Positions 20,307 to 32,242 are shown, counted from the first letter of the stretch. The stretch: DNA of 64,000 nucleotides from Rana temporaria (GCF_905171775.1 NC_053489.1:327394089-327458088), one strand, 5' to 3'. The notes: generated from the letters alone by a model not told the origin. Numbers and translations are program-made.

Positions 20307-21471
20307 TCTTCCTTTTCCTTCCCTCAAACTCCTCTATCAAAAAAAAATGGAGACCCGGGGTGGGGGCAGGGAGAGTAGAGAGAACCAGGTCCTGCAAAAC
20401 AAAACAAAAAAGACCCCAACACACTCCCCTCCCTCCTCCCCTCTCCCCCCCCACTCTCTACTCGGGAGAGGACTCGTTGTGGGGATATCGTCTCCACCCC
20501 GACCTCTCCTTCTTTCTGCTTCATGCAGATTACCTAGTCTCTTTTATCGGACCTTTCCTACCTATGGATCTATCTTTACTCTAAAACAATATATACTTCA
20601 CCCCCCGGGCGTCTTTTGATCTTCCCCTTCTTCACCCCCGTATCCCTCCCACATCTCCCTCCTTATAATAATCCTTATTTCCCCCTTTTAAAGTTAACCC
20701 CGGGAAAAAAAGGAGGAGAGTATAAACAGTATAAGACAGTATAAACAGTATAAACAGTAAAAAAAAAAATGTTCCTTCCCTCCTCTCTCCTCTCCCACCT
20801 CCCTTCACCCCCCAGACTTCTCAACCGATCTGAAGCCCCCCATGGGCACCTGTACATCAAATCTGTTTATACATTTAACATATTATAACATTATAACATT
20901 GCATACATGTGACATTTTTACCACCTAAGTCTAAGTCATGTACTCAGTTGGAGCCTTTCTATCACTTTGCCTCAAAAAAAAAAAAAAAAAAGAAAGAAAT
21001 TGGTGCTACCCCGTTCCCTTCCTTTTCCCCTCCCCTCTCCTTCCAAAAAAAAAAAAATCCTTATTCCCCTTCCCCTTTTCCCCCCTTTTCCCCCCTCATA
21101 CCTCCTCCCATGTGTAAAAACCTTCACCTTTATACTCAACTGAGGTCCCCCCCCCCTACAAAAATAAAACCCCATTTAAACTGTGTCACCAGTGTGTTAT
21201 GTCCATGTCCTCATACATAAGGCCCCTCCTGGGTACCTGCCTACTCAGCCTCGAACACATATCTCAAACATGTAGCTAAGATTTGAACCTGAAACAAGTC
21301 CTCTGAGGGGAAAAAAAGAAAAAAAAAAGGGTAGGTGGAAGGGGGGGAAAGGGGGATTCCCCTCTCCCCAAAACAACAAAAACCCAAAAAGAGAAAAAAA
21401 CACGAATTAAACAAAATTATTCTTCCTTCCTGTTTCAACCATTGTCTCTCTCTCCCAGTCTTCCCTATAAG
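20307..21471. repeat. CT-rich spacer between L1 ORF1 and ORF2
   Basis: Strongly pyrimidine-biased on the plus strand (20400-20700, 20760-20820, 21000-21160), with A and C homopolymers and a GTATAAACA triplet array near 20725-20760. It lies between the LINE ORFs. The open frames here are compositional artefacts. Confidence 0.6.
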
Positions 21472-22487
21472 CAGGGATGGACTGGCCATAGGGACTACAG
21501 GGGGTTTCCCGGTGGGCCGATGTCTCAGTGGGCCGTTTTTTAAAACAGAGCCTCTCTCAGACCCCACTGTCTCTCAGTCCCCCCCCCTCTGTCTCTCAGT
21601 CCCCGTGTCTCTCATTCCCATTCTCTTTTAGCCCCCTCCTCTGTCTCTCAGCCCCCTCTATCTCTCAGACCACCCCCTCTGTCTCTCATCTCCCTCCCCT
21701 GGTCTCTCAGCTCCCCCCTCCCTCTGTCTCTCAGCTCCCTCCCTCAGTCTCTCAGCCCCCCCCCCCCCTCTGTCTCTCAGCTCCCTCCCTCTGTCTCTCA
21801 GCTCCCCCCCCTCTGTCTCTCAGCTCCCCCCCACTCTGTCTCTCAGCTCCCCCCCCTCTGTCTTTCAGCCCCCCCCCCTCTGTCTCTCAGCTTCCCCCCC
21901 CCTCTGTCTCTCAGCTCCCCCCCCCTCTGTCTCTCAGCTCCCCCCCCCCTCTGTCTCTCAGCTCCCCCCCCTCTGTCTCTCAGCTCCCCCCCCCTCTGTC
22001 TCTCAGCTCCCCCCCCTCTGTCTCTCAGCTTTCCCCCCCTCTGTCTCTCAGCTCCCCCCCCTCTGTCTCTCAGCTTCCCCCCTCTGTCTCTCAGCTCCCC
22101 CCCCTCTGTCTCTCAGCTCCCTCTTCTGTCTCATTCACTCCCCGACTCTTAGGCTGCTTGCACACTGGGGCAGGCATTGTCGGTAAAACACTGCTAGTTT
22201 TAGCAGCACTTTACTGTCATTTTAGCTGCACTATTCGGCGTCTAGCAGACGCTTTTAACCCCCACTAGCAGCCAAATTCAAGGTTAAATGCGCCCATGTA
22301 GCACTGCTGCCGAAGTGCTTTGCAGGCGCTTCAGCCATTCATTTCAATGGGCAGGAGCAGTTTGTACACCGCTCCTCCACCGCCCCAAAGATGCTACTTG
22401 GAGGACTTTTTTTAACGCCCTGGCAGCGCCCCAGTGGGCCGGTCTGGATGAAGTCCAGGGCCAAATTTTTGTCCCAGTCCAGCCCTG
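21472..22487 (+). mobile_element. Non-autonomous hAT element, copy 1
   Basis: The ends CAGGGATGGACTGG and CCCAGTCCAGCCCTG are inverted, and CCTATAAG is duplicated exactly on both sides (21464-21471 and 22488-22495). The eight-base duplication and CAGGG end indicate the hAT superfamily. The interior holds a minisatellite (21545-22130) and a block shared with 58600-58850. No transposase is encoded. Confidence 0.92.
21545..22130. repeat. Minisatellite CTCTGTCTCTCAGCTCCCCCC inside hAT copy 1
   Basis: About two dozen units of roughly 20-25 bases, differing mainly in the length of the C run. The 246-residue Ser/Pro/Leu-rich open frame over it is a repeat by-product. The mirror-image array lies in hAT copy 2 at 58860-59330. 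Confidence 0.95.
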
Positions 22488-22506
22488 CCTATAAGTATAG
22501 TTCCTT

Positions 22507-24017
22507 TCAAATCTCCTTCTGTCTATTTGAGCGATTTCTACGTCGATTTCTCCTAGGCACTTGCTGCCACTTCTCTGGGGGCTGTAAAGGGTTTCCTAAG
22601 CTAGTCTTCCTCGGATCTACAAAATCCACTGGGGGCAAGTCTAATGTCTCTGCAAACACCTGTATATCATCTCTGGTACGAAGGGTAGCTGTTTTTCCAT
22701 TTCGTAAGGCTGTCAGGCTAAATGGAAATCCCCACCTGTACTTCACTTCTACTGCACGCAGGGCCTCCAACACTGGTCGGACCGCCCTCCTCTGCATTAA
22801 AGTCCTACATGACAAATCCGGGTAAAGGGACACATACATTTCTTCAAACTCAATTTCCGTTTTGCCACGTGCAATTTTCATAATTAAATCTTTATCTGTA
22901 AATCTATGCATTTTGCACACAATATCTCTTGGTCTTTCTGCATTTAAAATGGCATTTGATGGTATGCGGTGAACCCTGTCAATCTCTATATTCTCCGGTG
23001 CAGAGTCCCCCATTATTTGTCGCAATAATTGCTAGGTAGCAATTACGATGTTTGTACCGCCTCCAATATTCCTTTTATGCAGATATTTTGTCTGCGGTCC
23101 CAGTTTTCGTGATCATCCAATTGGTCTTGAAATAGATTTAGGGTCTCCTCTTGCTGTCTCACAGTCTCTTTCAACTTGACCATTGTTTGAGTCACTCCAT
23201 CCTTACCATTTTCTAATGCCTCTATTCTGTGTCCCAAAACGCAGGTTTCCTCTCTCAGGCCCTCCACTGCTTGCTGACACGATAACTCTACAGCAGAAAT
23301 TAATTGTTGGATATCTTTTTTGGTAGGTAGGGCTTTTAGGAGTTCTCTAATGTCCAATTCTAACCACTTTGGTCCCGGGGAAATGCTACCCCCACTTTGC
23401 TCTGTGCAGGGGTACTGATCCACTTGGGGCATTGCTGAAGCTCCCATTCCATAGGAGTCTGTACTTGCCTTCGTCCATGTCCCCTCCACCTCCATGCCTT
23501 CCTCTTCTGCCACCAGAGGATCACTGTTCTCCCTGAGTACCTCATCATCCTGGGCTAGCATCTTTCCCCCATCTGCCATTGGGGAGCTGATATCAGAGAT
23601 TTCTACCTGTGGGTCTCTCTGTGTCTTTAAGGGATTATCTTTGCCTTCCACCTCCCCTGCTAATAACTCCATGCTCTGCTCTGCTCCCAGAGACCTCCTG
23701 CCATTTTCCATGTTGTTTTGACTCAGCTTTTGGTTGTGTCCAGGACCACTCACCATCTTGCCGCTTCCGGGTGCTGTCCTTCCAAGAACCGGTGACCCCT
23801 GTTCTTTCCTCGGTGTGCCGCGGCCTGGCGTCAGTGATCCCCAGTCTAACTTGGGGTCTGGTTTGGTGGCAATGCGTCCCCTCATAATCTGGTTCATGCT
23901 GTGCTCCATCCCTGCCTTTCTCCCGTCCCCTTGACGATCAAGCTCCACTGCACAGGGGGAGAGGTAAGCACGTATCCCTCCTGCCAACTTCTGTGAAGTC
24001 TGACGGCGTGTCGGCAT
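22507..24017 (-). pseudogene. LINE ORF1 protein (L1-type, coiled coil plus RNA-binding region), frameshifted
   Basis: ORF1p of L1-like elements is a nucleic-acid chaperone that coats the element RNA. The first piece, 24017-23043, has a low-complexity N-terminus and then a helical stretch (ALPTKKDIQQLISAVE through LKETVRQQEETLNLF) that looks like a coiled coil. It ends RRQNICIKGILEAVQTS and a stop. The second piece, 23025-22507, continues with the typical RRM/C-terminal signature (IEIDRVHRI, then PRDIVCKMHRF, KEIL-like and a basic tail RRNRRRNRSNRQ). A shift near 23026-23045 separates them. The hAT element at 21472-22487 begins shortly after its end on this strand. Confidence 0.85.
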
Positions 24018-25430
24018 TCCTCAGCTGAGTGTATTCTGGCTAATCAGGCAGACCGCACGGTCGCTACAGGATCTCTCTTAGCCCAGGGGGGAGGGGGGGA
24101 TTGGAGAGCTTCACTCAGAACTTCTGCTCTCCATCCATTGACATAGTCAGTGATTTTAAGTAATTATTCCTTTTTTTTTTTTTTAATTCACCATCAAATA
24201 CCGGTATTCACATATTCCGTAAAACAGTTAAATGTAGCAATGTGATAGTCCACTAATGTTGCAGAAATGTTTAAAGTAGCTAGTAGCCAGAAGCAGACCG
24301 AGCTGACAAAATTACGAGTTCTCCAGAAAAAGTTCAAAGGAGAAGTTCAGAGATCAAAATAGATTTGTTTGATTTTTTGGTAATTCATTGGTATAAAAAA
24401 AAAAATTAAAGTAGCAATGGCAGTCTGTCAATGCATCAATGTAGCAATGTAGTAGTATTGCAATATAGCTATGAAGCAATGTAGCCAGTAGCCAGCACAG
24501 TTAATACAGTTGATACAATTGGGGGTTCTCCTGAGAAAGCACAGCCCTACTCACTCCGCTTATCCATATGTGTAATAAACACCCTTGCAGCTTTTCTGAA
24601 ATATCTGAGGTATCTGGGTACTCACTGCTCAGGATTTACGACTCCAAATGGCTCTGTGTTGATCAAGAAGCCACCACATAGCACCTGGCAGGTTCACCTC
24701 CAAGTAATGCAGACCATCCCGAGCACAGACACAGGCACCATGGAGCTTTAATGAAAGGCTCCAGGGCTTCAGCAAGAGGTTTCAGAAAGCGCCAACATGA
24801 GCAGGAGATCCCTGTCCCAGAGAATCTCTGCAGATGTAATTGTAATTATAATTGTCCCATCCACTGGCTATGTGGTTATCTCCACCGCTTACCTCCCACA
24901 CACCGACCGTGTGTGTATATTGCCTGCTGGAAAGCTTATCTTGCTTTACAGGGGGATAGTGGAGGGGGAGCCCGCAAGAATCCCTTGTAGGTGCTAAAGA
25001 TTGAGGGAGGGAGACAAAAATACCGGCCGGTCTTCAGACCGTGACTGTGACTAAGCTCCGATCATCCAGTCCCTCATTCTGCCGCTACTTGCTTGACAGA
25101 CAGAGGAATCAGCCCATGAATACTGAGGGAGAGAGTGCGGTAAGTCACTCTCAACCCTCTCTCTCCTTCTTCTGCCCAGCAGAGCTATCGTACTCGGGGT
25201 TGTGAAGGTGTACAGAGCTCCAGTCATCCTCTCACATGACACGCCGCTGCATGCTATTGACTTCCCGGAGGAGTTCAGGTGGGAGGAGCCCTTACTCGCG
25301 CTCTCACACACGTCCACACGGCATGCCTGTCATTCTGATTCACATTGTCATCAGAATCACCAACTAGGTGCATGTAAATTAGAAACTCACATGGTACATA
25401 AGAAATGGCTCACATGGTACTGTACATAAG
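24018..25430. other. Possible L1 5' UTR and unassigned intron
   Basis: Lies immediately 5' (minus strand) of L1 ORF1, so part may be its 5' UTR. 24230-24520 contains repeated GTAGCAATGTAG-type phrases. No gene seen. Confidence 0.4.
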
Positions 25431-26016
25431 ATATGGCTATTTTTTCATAACGGTCAGCAGTTGGTTCTGGCATGTGGAGGAATCAGAAACCAAAAAGATT
25501 GTGCTGCATTCCAAAGGAGTCTGGCAGCCAACTTTTTGGTTTCTGCTTCCTCCATCGCAGCTTTTGAACCTACCTGTGGACAACAAGGCTGCAAGTTTTA
25601 CAGAAGGGACTCCATGCAAGTGCCAGCTGTCGACAGTAGTTTTATAAAAAAAAGTGCCATAATGTTTATGATCATGCAGCTGCCGCTCCCTCAAATACAG
25701 CTTTTCAAATGCATTAATACTTTGAGTATACCACAATATAATAACCCATAGTTTATCATGCAGCATAAAAGTACCTTTTGAACAAGATGACTCATGGCCT
25801 AACATTGAAATGCGCCTTCCTAAGAAGAAGTTATGTATCTCACTGGCCTGCTGCCCTTGAGGGTGTTCAGTCTTAAAATGATGGTAGTGGCCTGCTCCAT
25901 GTAGTCCAATTCCCCTAGTTTAATCACAAAATGGATGTACAGTATAGATTTTAGCTCAGCCAGGAAATGTTGATTCTCCATTCCACTGCTGTCTAAAACA
26001 TTTAGGATATGCCTAA
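25431..26016. other. SVEP1 intron, with short hairpin
   Basis: An imperfect inverted repeat (GGAATCAGAAACCAAAAAG near 25479 and CTTTTTGGTTTCTGCTTCC near 25531) forms a hairpin. Otherwise nothing recognised. Confidence 0.45.
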
Positions 26017-26319
26017 GGCCCCTTTCACACAGGTGGACCGTTTAGGTCCGCCTCTCAGTTTTTTAGGCGGACTTGAACGGACGCTCAATACAGGTCTATG
26101 GAGCGACGGATGTCAGCGGTGACATATCCACTGACATCCGACCCGCTCCGAAACCGCTAAATTCAGACGGATGGAAACCCCATTTTCCATCCGTCTGGCA
26201 GATCGGATAAAAACGGACTCTACAGTCCGTCTTCATCCGATCCCTCATAGGGGAGAACGAAGCTCTGACAGGTCCATCCCTGCACAGTGTACAAGGACAC
26301 GTCCCTGTGAAAGAGCCCT
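26017..26319. mobile_element. Short Harbinger-like MITE, GGCCCCTTTCACAC ends
   Basis: TAA flanks both sides (26014-26016 and 26320-26322), with ends GGCCCCTTTCACAC and CTGTGAAAGAGCCCT. It matches the element at 4781-4979, including the GGTCCGCCT...CAGTTTTT block. Confidence 0.78.
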
Positions 26320-26657
26320 TAAACTCTGTAAGTGGAAACACTAAGACAGATATATTGCCTTAATGACTGCCAAGCTATTCATGTCATGTCTTAATGGTTT
26401 TATAATCCAGGCCTGGATAAACAGTCTGGAATGGGTTATATGATAGGCCTCATTAGCAGATCTATGTTTGTTAGTGGTCTGCTATGTCATGTTATAGAAG
26501 AATTATTAATGGCCATTTCTGAGGTGAAACAGAAGGTCTTTTAAATTTTCAAAAATGTTTAGTCAATTTACATGGCATATCACTTGTAATTTCTCAGGAT
26601 GTCTGTAGGCCAGGGGAGTATGAATTGTGTCAATTCCTTGCTGACCCTACAGACAGA
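26320..26657. other. SVEP1 intron, unassigned
   Basis: No gene or element recognised. Confidence 0.45.
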
Positions 26658-27374
26658 GGGGCAGATTCACAGAAGAAATACGCCAGAGTATCTACTGATA
26701 CTTCGGCGTATTTTCAAATTTGATGCGTCGTATCTTTAGTTTGAATCCTCAAACCAAGATACGACGGCTTTTGGCTAGGATCCGACAGGCGTACGGCTTC
26801 GCACGCCTTCGGATCCTAGGTGTAATACTTTGGCGCCCGCTGGGTGGAGTTTGCGTCGTTTTCCGCGTCGGGTATGCTAATTAGCTGTTTACGGCGATCC
26901 ACGAAGGTACGCGCGTTCGTCGCATTCTCTTATGTCGTCACTAGTCAGCTTTTCCCGGCGTAAAGTTAAAGCTGCTATTTGTTGGCCTATCTTTAGACGT
27001 CCCATGTTAAAGTATGGCCGTCGTTCCCGCGTCAAATTTTTTTTTTTTTGCGTAAGTCGTCCGGGAATAGGAAAGGACGTAACGCACGTCGCCGTTCAAA
27101 AAATTACGTCGGTGCGACGTCATTTCGCGCAAAGCACGGCGGGAAATTTCTAAACGGAGCATGCGCAGTACATTCGGCGCGGGAACCCGCCTAATTTAAA
27201 TGATACACGCCCCATTTGTATTCGGCTGGCTTTTTGCCCAGACGGATTTACGCTACGCCGCCGCAAGTTTACAGGCAAGTGCTTTGTGAATCAAGCACTT
27301 CCCCCGTAAAACTTGCGGCAGTGTAACGTAAATGAGATACGTTACGCCGCCGCAGATCTACGTGAATCTGCCCC
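26658..27374. mobile_element. Harbinger-type MITE, AGATTCAC family, copy 4
   Basis: Inverted ends GGGGCAGATTCAC and GTGAATCTGCCCC, flanked by AGA on both sides (26655-26657 and 27375-27377). The interior is rich in ACGTCG/CGGCG motifs. No ORF with a domain. Confidence 0.88.
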
Positions 27375-27813
27375 AGAAATTTTAATGTAACTTTTGCCAC
27401 AGATTGGTGAATTTTTTAACAGAGTAGACCATTCTACCATTCAGTTTTCTTGTTCAGTTTTTCGGAGTGTCTCAACCTCATTACTGTTACAATGATTAAT
27501 GACTGTTTGCCATGCTCCATTTTTTAAGTGCATATAAACCCCCAGGGAAGTAAGAAGAGGTGACTGAATTGTGTGTGTTCCCATTCCTCCAGCCTTAGAG
27601 GATTACCCATAAGCTTGTGTATTACTGATAAACTATATATATGGGGCAGTGAAGTAATCTTGGTGCATCTCAAAAGTGGAAGGTATAAATATCTATGATA
27701 ATTTTTGTACCCTGGAGCTAGATTTTGTTGACTACAGAAGTGACTACATGTGGTTTAATTTATATACAGTATTATTATTAGGATGTTTTTGATGCCTGTA
27801 ATTCTTCTTTAAG
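27375..27813. other. SVEP1 intron end
   Basis: Unassigned sequence ending in the acceptor TTCTTCTTTAAG. Confidence 0.55.
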
Positions 27814-28030
27814 GTGCCAAGATGGTTATATAATGGATTCAAATACAGCAACGAAAACTTGTCTGGAAGATGGTTTTTGGTCAACAGAGGAAATTTTATG
27901 CATTCCCAGAAAATGTACACTACAGACAAACACAGTAAAACTAAAGGCAGATTATGATATTAATAAAACAATAACTGTTGATTGCAAACCTGGCTATACA
28001 TTATCAGGACCAAGTACCTCAACTTGTATG
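27814..28030 (+). CDS. svep1: SVEP1 exon: end of one CCP and most of the next
   Basis: This 217-base exon starts after TTCTTTAAG with one base that completes the codon split at 16656, giving EYRCQDGY. It encodes the second half of one CCP (CQDGYIMDSNTATKTC...WSTEEILC) and the next module (RKCTLQTNT...ITVDCKPGYTLSGPSTSTCM) up to just after its third Cys. The donor ATG|GTAAAT is in phase 0, and the exon at 30052 continues with TDGNW. This CCP lacks the usual C-x-x-P-P start (it reads CTLQTN) but keeps four Cys and the Gly-Tyr. About 11.2 kb of intron separates it from the giant exon. Confidence 0.92.
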
Positions 28031-29278
28031 GTAAATAGCTTTTATTGCTTTAATGTTCAAAGTAATTGAAATAAAATTGCATTTCTCCTAATTATATCTA
28101 TAAAATGCACAAATAATGTTAATAATTGTGAATTAAATCAAAATTGTATTTTTGTTGGTTATGATGCAATAAACTTCTGTAGATGTTTAATTTTACTTAT
28201 GTGTAATAATAAAAGTGTACACTCATTAATAAACAATGGGCAAGCCCGAGAACGGTAAATTACTTTATATTACTTTGGAAATACACAGAATTTGCTGTAC
28301 TATAAAATGAAAAGGCAAAGCACCCATATATTTTTTATAAAAAAATTGTACGGATATCGCAATGTCATAAGTGTGCACACAGGGTGTGCCTGGGCACACC
28401 CTAATCACTCCGTGTGGTGCATATTTTCCCTGTTTAGACCCCTGACACTTCACCAAATAAAAAAAAATCTCATTGTTTTAGTTTTTTAAATAATTAAAAA
28501 AATTCAATTGTTAGAAATAAAAAAAATAAAAAAATAATTAAAATAAAAACTGACACTGTGCACTGCCCTACTGACATATATATACAGATGCGCACACACA
28601 CACATATGCGTATCAGCTTTGGGGAGCACACCCTAATGCAATAGTCTGCGTACCCCTATGCGCAATGCTATCATATCTGTGTAACAAGAATGATAAACTC
28701 GACCCTGTAGTTACTTTAGAGGTCTAGGTCAACAGGCTTTGGGCTTGTGTCGCTGGCATCAGTCCAGACACTTCTGATATAATTCATCATTCATTGGCAG
28801 GTGCATTTGAACTCACTTACCTGCATTTAACCTGCTTCAAGCTAATTTTACAATCTTAGACTGTATATTGGCATGAAAAACCAAACTGTTGGCACTATAT
28901 AAATCCTATACAATAATAATAATAATAAAAGCCCATCCACATAGGCACAAACATTTGACATTAGTGATGTAAAGCAGGTTGATAGAGATGTTTACATATA
29001 TGCTGACATACCTTGCAGAGTTTCCCAGTGTACCCAAAGCCAGTGGCCAACTTTCGTTTATTGTCAATCATAACCATTTTTTTCTTGGTAAATATGAAAA
29101 AAACACATTAATATAATATAATCTATCCATCAGTTAGTAAAACTCTTTATCATTTTTCACATTTTTCCTTTATCACCTCGGTCTCCTTAGCGCTATTGTT
29201 GTATAAAGCCTGTTGTTTACAGAGTGCCATAGCTAAATCTGAACTTTACACAAACAAGTGATTGAATTAGAGGAGTAA
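28031..29278. other. SVEP1 intron, partly repeat-like
   Basis: 28360-28650 contains a repeat-like block (GTGTGCACACAGGGTGTGCC and CACACCCTAATC/CACACCCTAATG twice) with AT-rich runs between. No gene. Confidence 0.45.
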
Positions 29279-29642
29279 TGCCCTGTACACACGATCGGAT
29301 ATCTGATGGAATCGAATCTGATGAATTTTTTCGTCGGATATCCGATGAAGCTGACTTTCATCAGTCTTGCCTACACACCATCAGTCAAAAATCCGACCGT
29401 GTCTAAACGCGGTGACGTAAAACACTACGACGTGCTGAGAAAATTGAAGTTCAATGCTTCTGAGCATGCGTCGATTTGATTCTGAGCATGTGTGGATTTT
29501 TCTCCGATGGAGTTCCACACAGACGATCGTTTTTTTCTATCAGTTTTTTATCCATAAGAAAATTTTAAAACACGTTCTGTTTTTTTTACTGATGGAAAAC
29601 AATCCGTTTTCATCAGACAAACCGATCGTGTGTACAGGGCTT
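29279..29642. mobile_element. Harbinger-like MITE, TACACACG family
   Basis: Ends TGCCCTGTACACACGATCGG and CCGATCGTGTGTACAGGGC. The left flank is TAA and the right flank TTAG, so the duplication is imperfect. The interior has complementary TCATCAG/CTGATGGA-type motifs. Confidence 0.82.
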
Positions 29643-30051
29643 TAGTCATCTTTTTCCAAATGGTTTATTCTGAGGTTTCCATCAATTAAATCAAGCCCGA
29701 AAGCAGGGAGCTAAACGGAGTTGCCAGCCGTAAACCAAACAGTTCTAGTTAACATCTGCTTGATACTGGGGACCCTGTATGGCCCCAAAACACTAAATGT
29801 TGCTTCTTCTGGTGGCTTAACAATCTAATCAGATTAAGGAACCAACTATATATGCAGACAGCCTCCCTGCTAAATTATTTTTTTTCCCTTTTGCAGCAAA
29901 AGTCCCCTGGGATCATATTAGTGTGCTGATTATACACAGTCTATAAAAGGCAGAGATTTTGTGCAGCAATATATATATTATACACCTAAGGTAAACCTCA
30001 AAACATTTAAGATCAGCTGATCAAAATACTATTATTTTTTTTTTCATTTAG
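29643..30051. other. SVEP1 intron end
   Basis: Unassigned sequence with a strong T-rich tract (30033-30048) before the acceptor CATTTAG. Confidence 0.55.
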
Positions 30052-30207
30052 ACTGATGGTAACTGGTTACCTCCATTAAGTGATGACGTATGCTCTCCGA
30101 TATCATGTGAAAAGCCAGCAGCCCCAAACCATGGATCAGTGCTTGGAACACGATTCATCTACCAAGACACCGTTTTGTACCAGTGTAATGCAGGATATGA
30201 AATAGAG
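30052..30207 (+). CDS. svep1: SVEP1 exon: CCP tail and first half of next CCP
   Basis: A 156-base, phase 0 to phase 0 exon. It finishes a CCP (TDGNWLPPLSDDVC: the conserved Trp and last Cys) and starts the next (ISCEKPAAPNHG...TVLYQCNAGYEIE). It follows ...TTTCATTTAG and ends GAG|GTACAT. The 52 codons are open, and skipping this exon would keep the frame but merge two half modules. The exon at 40355 completes the second module with GPTERVC. Confidence 0.93.
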
Positions 30208-30404
30208 GTACATTTTTATTTGACTTAATTGATAATTCACAGTCTGTATTTGCATTTTATCTGGTTAACTCAGTTGATACTTTGGAGAAAAAATGTATTT
30301 ATATTGCAGAAAAGACCTAAATAAATGCTGTATTTAATTTTACTTTAATCATAAATTCACTCCTGTCAAACATGTAAAAGTTCTGCAGTGGTAATCCAGT
30401 TCTT
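30208..30404. other. SVEP1 intron start
   Basis: Unassigned AT-rich sequence. Confidence 0.5.
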
Positions 30405-30900
30405 GTGGGGGGAATTGCTGCTAAGTAGGAGGTAGGGGAAACATTGGTGCTTAGTTGGAGAGGAGGAGGAACGTTGGTGCTAAGTGGGGGGTAGGGTGAA
30501 TAATGTTGCTAAGGGGGGTAGGGGGGACATTGGTGCTAAGTGGGGGAAGAGGGGACATTTGTGCTAAGTGGGGGAAGAGGAAGGACATTGGTGCTAAGTG
30601 AGGCAAGAGGAGGGACATTGATGCTAAATGGGGGGTAGGGGTGACATTGGTGCTAAGTGGGGGAAGAGGGGGACATTGGTGCTAAGTGGGGGAAGAGGGG
30701 GGACATCGGTGCTAAGTGGGGGAACACTGCTGCTAAATGGGGGAGAGAGGGAACATTGGAAATCAGTGTGGAGAGAGGGGGAATTTCTGCTAAGTGGGGG
30801 GAGAGAGGGGACATTGGGGATCAGTGTGGAGTCAGGGGGGCATTGCTGCACTGGTGCTAGGTGGGGGGAGAGAGGAGACATTGGGGATCAGTGTGATGGT
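30405..30900. repeat. G-rich minisatellite, GGACATTGGTGCTAAGTGGGGG units
   Basis: Around fifteen irregular units of roughly 28-35 bases, each containing (A)CATTGGTGCTAAGTGGGG followed by a GA-rich segment. Units at the right change to CATTGGGGATCAGTGTG. Open frames on both strands here are repeat by-products. Confidence 0.9.
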
Positions 30901-31754
30901 GATTCGTTGTGCATGCATGCAGTGTACACTATGTGAGTACAGTGTGCTCTGTGCATGTTGAGTGTCATACCCCACAGTGCACTTGGTTTCCCTGGAGTAC
31001 TCCAGACATTTCCAGACATGTCCATTACAGGTGAGATACAACAGCACTCCATCCCTAGAACAGCAGAGGAGCAGCGCTCCAAGCAGCATGCAGCACGAAC
31101 TGGAGGTGGCACAGTGTCCCAGGACTGACAGCCAATAGGAAGCCAGGGGGGTGTGTTCACTTTTATGTGAACAGAGAGGCAAAGTTCACAATTCACATTG
31201 CAGAAGATGACTAGTAGCAGTAGATCTCAGGGTAGGGCTGGCTGTAATAGGAGTAAAAAGAGGATGTTTGCTCATAGGAGTAGGTGTACTCGCTCAGAAT
31301 GGCAACCGCACTGAAGGATAACCAGAGCAAGGAGGGTTTTGTGCCGCCGGGAGAAGAATGCTGTCACTTGTAAACAGAGAAGCAGGGCTTTTCTGTTTAT
31401 AAGTGACAGCATTAAGCAGAGCGCGAGGGACCAGCGCTGGAGGTGGTGGAATGCTGTTCCGCTAAGTTCCGGCTGAAAAAAAGCCCTGCTATTATATCTG
31501 CTGTCTGATGCTAAAAGTGGAGATCTTTCAGTTTTTTGCTCTGTGTGTGTGTTTGGCCAGCTTAAAGCTGAGCATAGATTTTAGGAAGCAGTTGAATTAA
31601 TATTTAAATGATTATTCAGTGACATTCTTGCTAAATTCTGTAAATTCCATTCTAATATGTACACTCATATTAGTAGCCATGTCTTTGTGAGCATTTAGAG
31701 CTTGTTCATACCATGCCAAGTAAGCTGTTTTTTTTCTGCACTCCACTGCACAGC
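30901..31754. other. SVEP1 intron, unassigned
   Basis: No gene. A short inverted pair (GCTGTCACTTGTAAACAGAGAAGCAGGGC... and TTCTGTTTATAAGTGACAGC) lies near 31361-31410. Confidence 0.45.
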
Positions 31755-31758
31755 TTAA

Positions 31759-32242
31759 GTGATTTTAAAGGAAAAAAATGTATATNNNNNNNNNNNNNNN
31801 NNNNNNNNNNNNNNNNNNNNNNNNNNNNNNNNNNNNNNNNNNNNNNNNNNNNNNNNNNNNNNNNNNNNNNNNNNNNNNNNNNNNNNNNNNNNNNNNNNNN
31901 NNNNNNNNNNNNNNNNNNNNNNNNNNNNNNNNNNNNNNNNNNNNNNNNNNNNNNNNNNNNNNNNNNNNNNNNNNNNNNNNNNNNNAAAAAAAAAAAAAAC
32001 GACAAACATGTCATACTTACCTGCCCTGTGCAGCAGTTTTGCACAGAGCAGCCCCAATTATCTTCTTGTCGGGTCCCCGCCGGCACTGTGGACCCCTCCC
32101 CTTTGTCGAGTGCCTCGATAGTAAGCTGCCTGCTGTGGGGTCACTCGTGTGTGCTCGCTACCAAGCCGGCTCTCTGCCTCCATAAGACACAGAGAGCGTG
32201 GCATGCATGAAGGTAAAAAACCTTCAGCCTTTACAATCACTT
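31759..32242. mobile_element. Element related to 9681-10126, containing the assembly gap
   Basis: Starts after CTTAA with GTGATTTTAAAGG and ends CCTTTACAATCAC, imperfect inverted ends. The interior right of the gap (AACATGTCATACTTACCTGCC, TTTTGCACAGAGCAGCCCC) matches 9724-9775. The gap removes the middle. Confidence 0.65.
31786..31985. other. Assembly gap, 200 N
   Basis: Exactly 200 undetermined bases, followed by an A-run. The round number suggests a placeholder, so the true length is unknown. The long open frames spanning it are meaningless. Confidence 0.99.

Larger units (their letters stand above)
18613..24017 (-). mobile_element. L1/Tx1-like LINE, 5' part only, with two nested insertions
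   Basis: On the minus strand the order is ORF1 (24017-22507), a G-rich spacer, then the start of ORF2 (20306-18631). ORF2 stops within or just after the endonuclease domain: no reverse transcriptase, C-terminal region or poly-A tail is present. The element is interrupted by a hAT copy at 21472-22487 and a Harbinger MITE at 19029-19727. Confidence 0.85.

Noticed and set aside
20725..20765. GTATAAACA-type triplet array as a possible regulatory array.
   Set aside because: Three or four imperfect copies in low-complexity LINE spacer, which is slippage and not a recognisable site.
21528..22268. 246-codon plus-strand frame of Ser-Leu-Pro repeats.
   Set aside because: Produced by the CT-rich minisatellite inside hAT copy 1.
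28575..28610. CA-rich and TATA-like motif as a possible promoter.
   Set aside because: Simple dinucleotide sequence in an intron, with no further support.
31706..32210. Five long open frames on both strands.
   Set aside because: They run through 200 N bases and carry no information.
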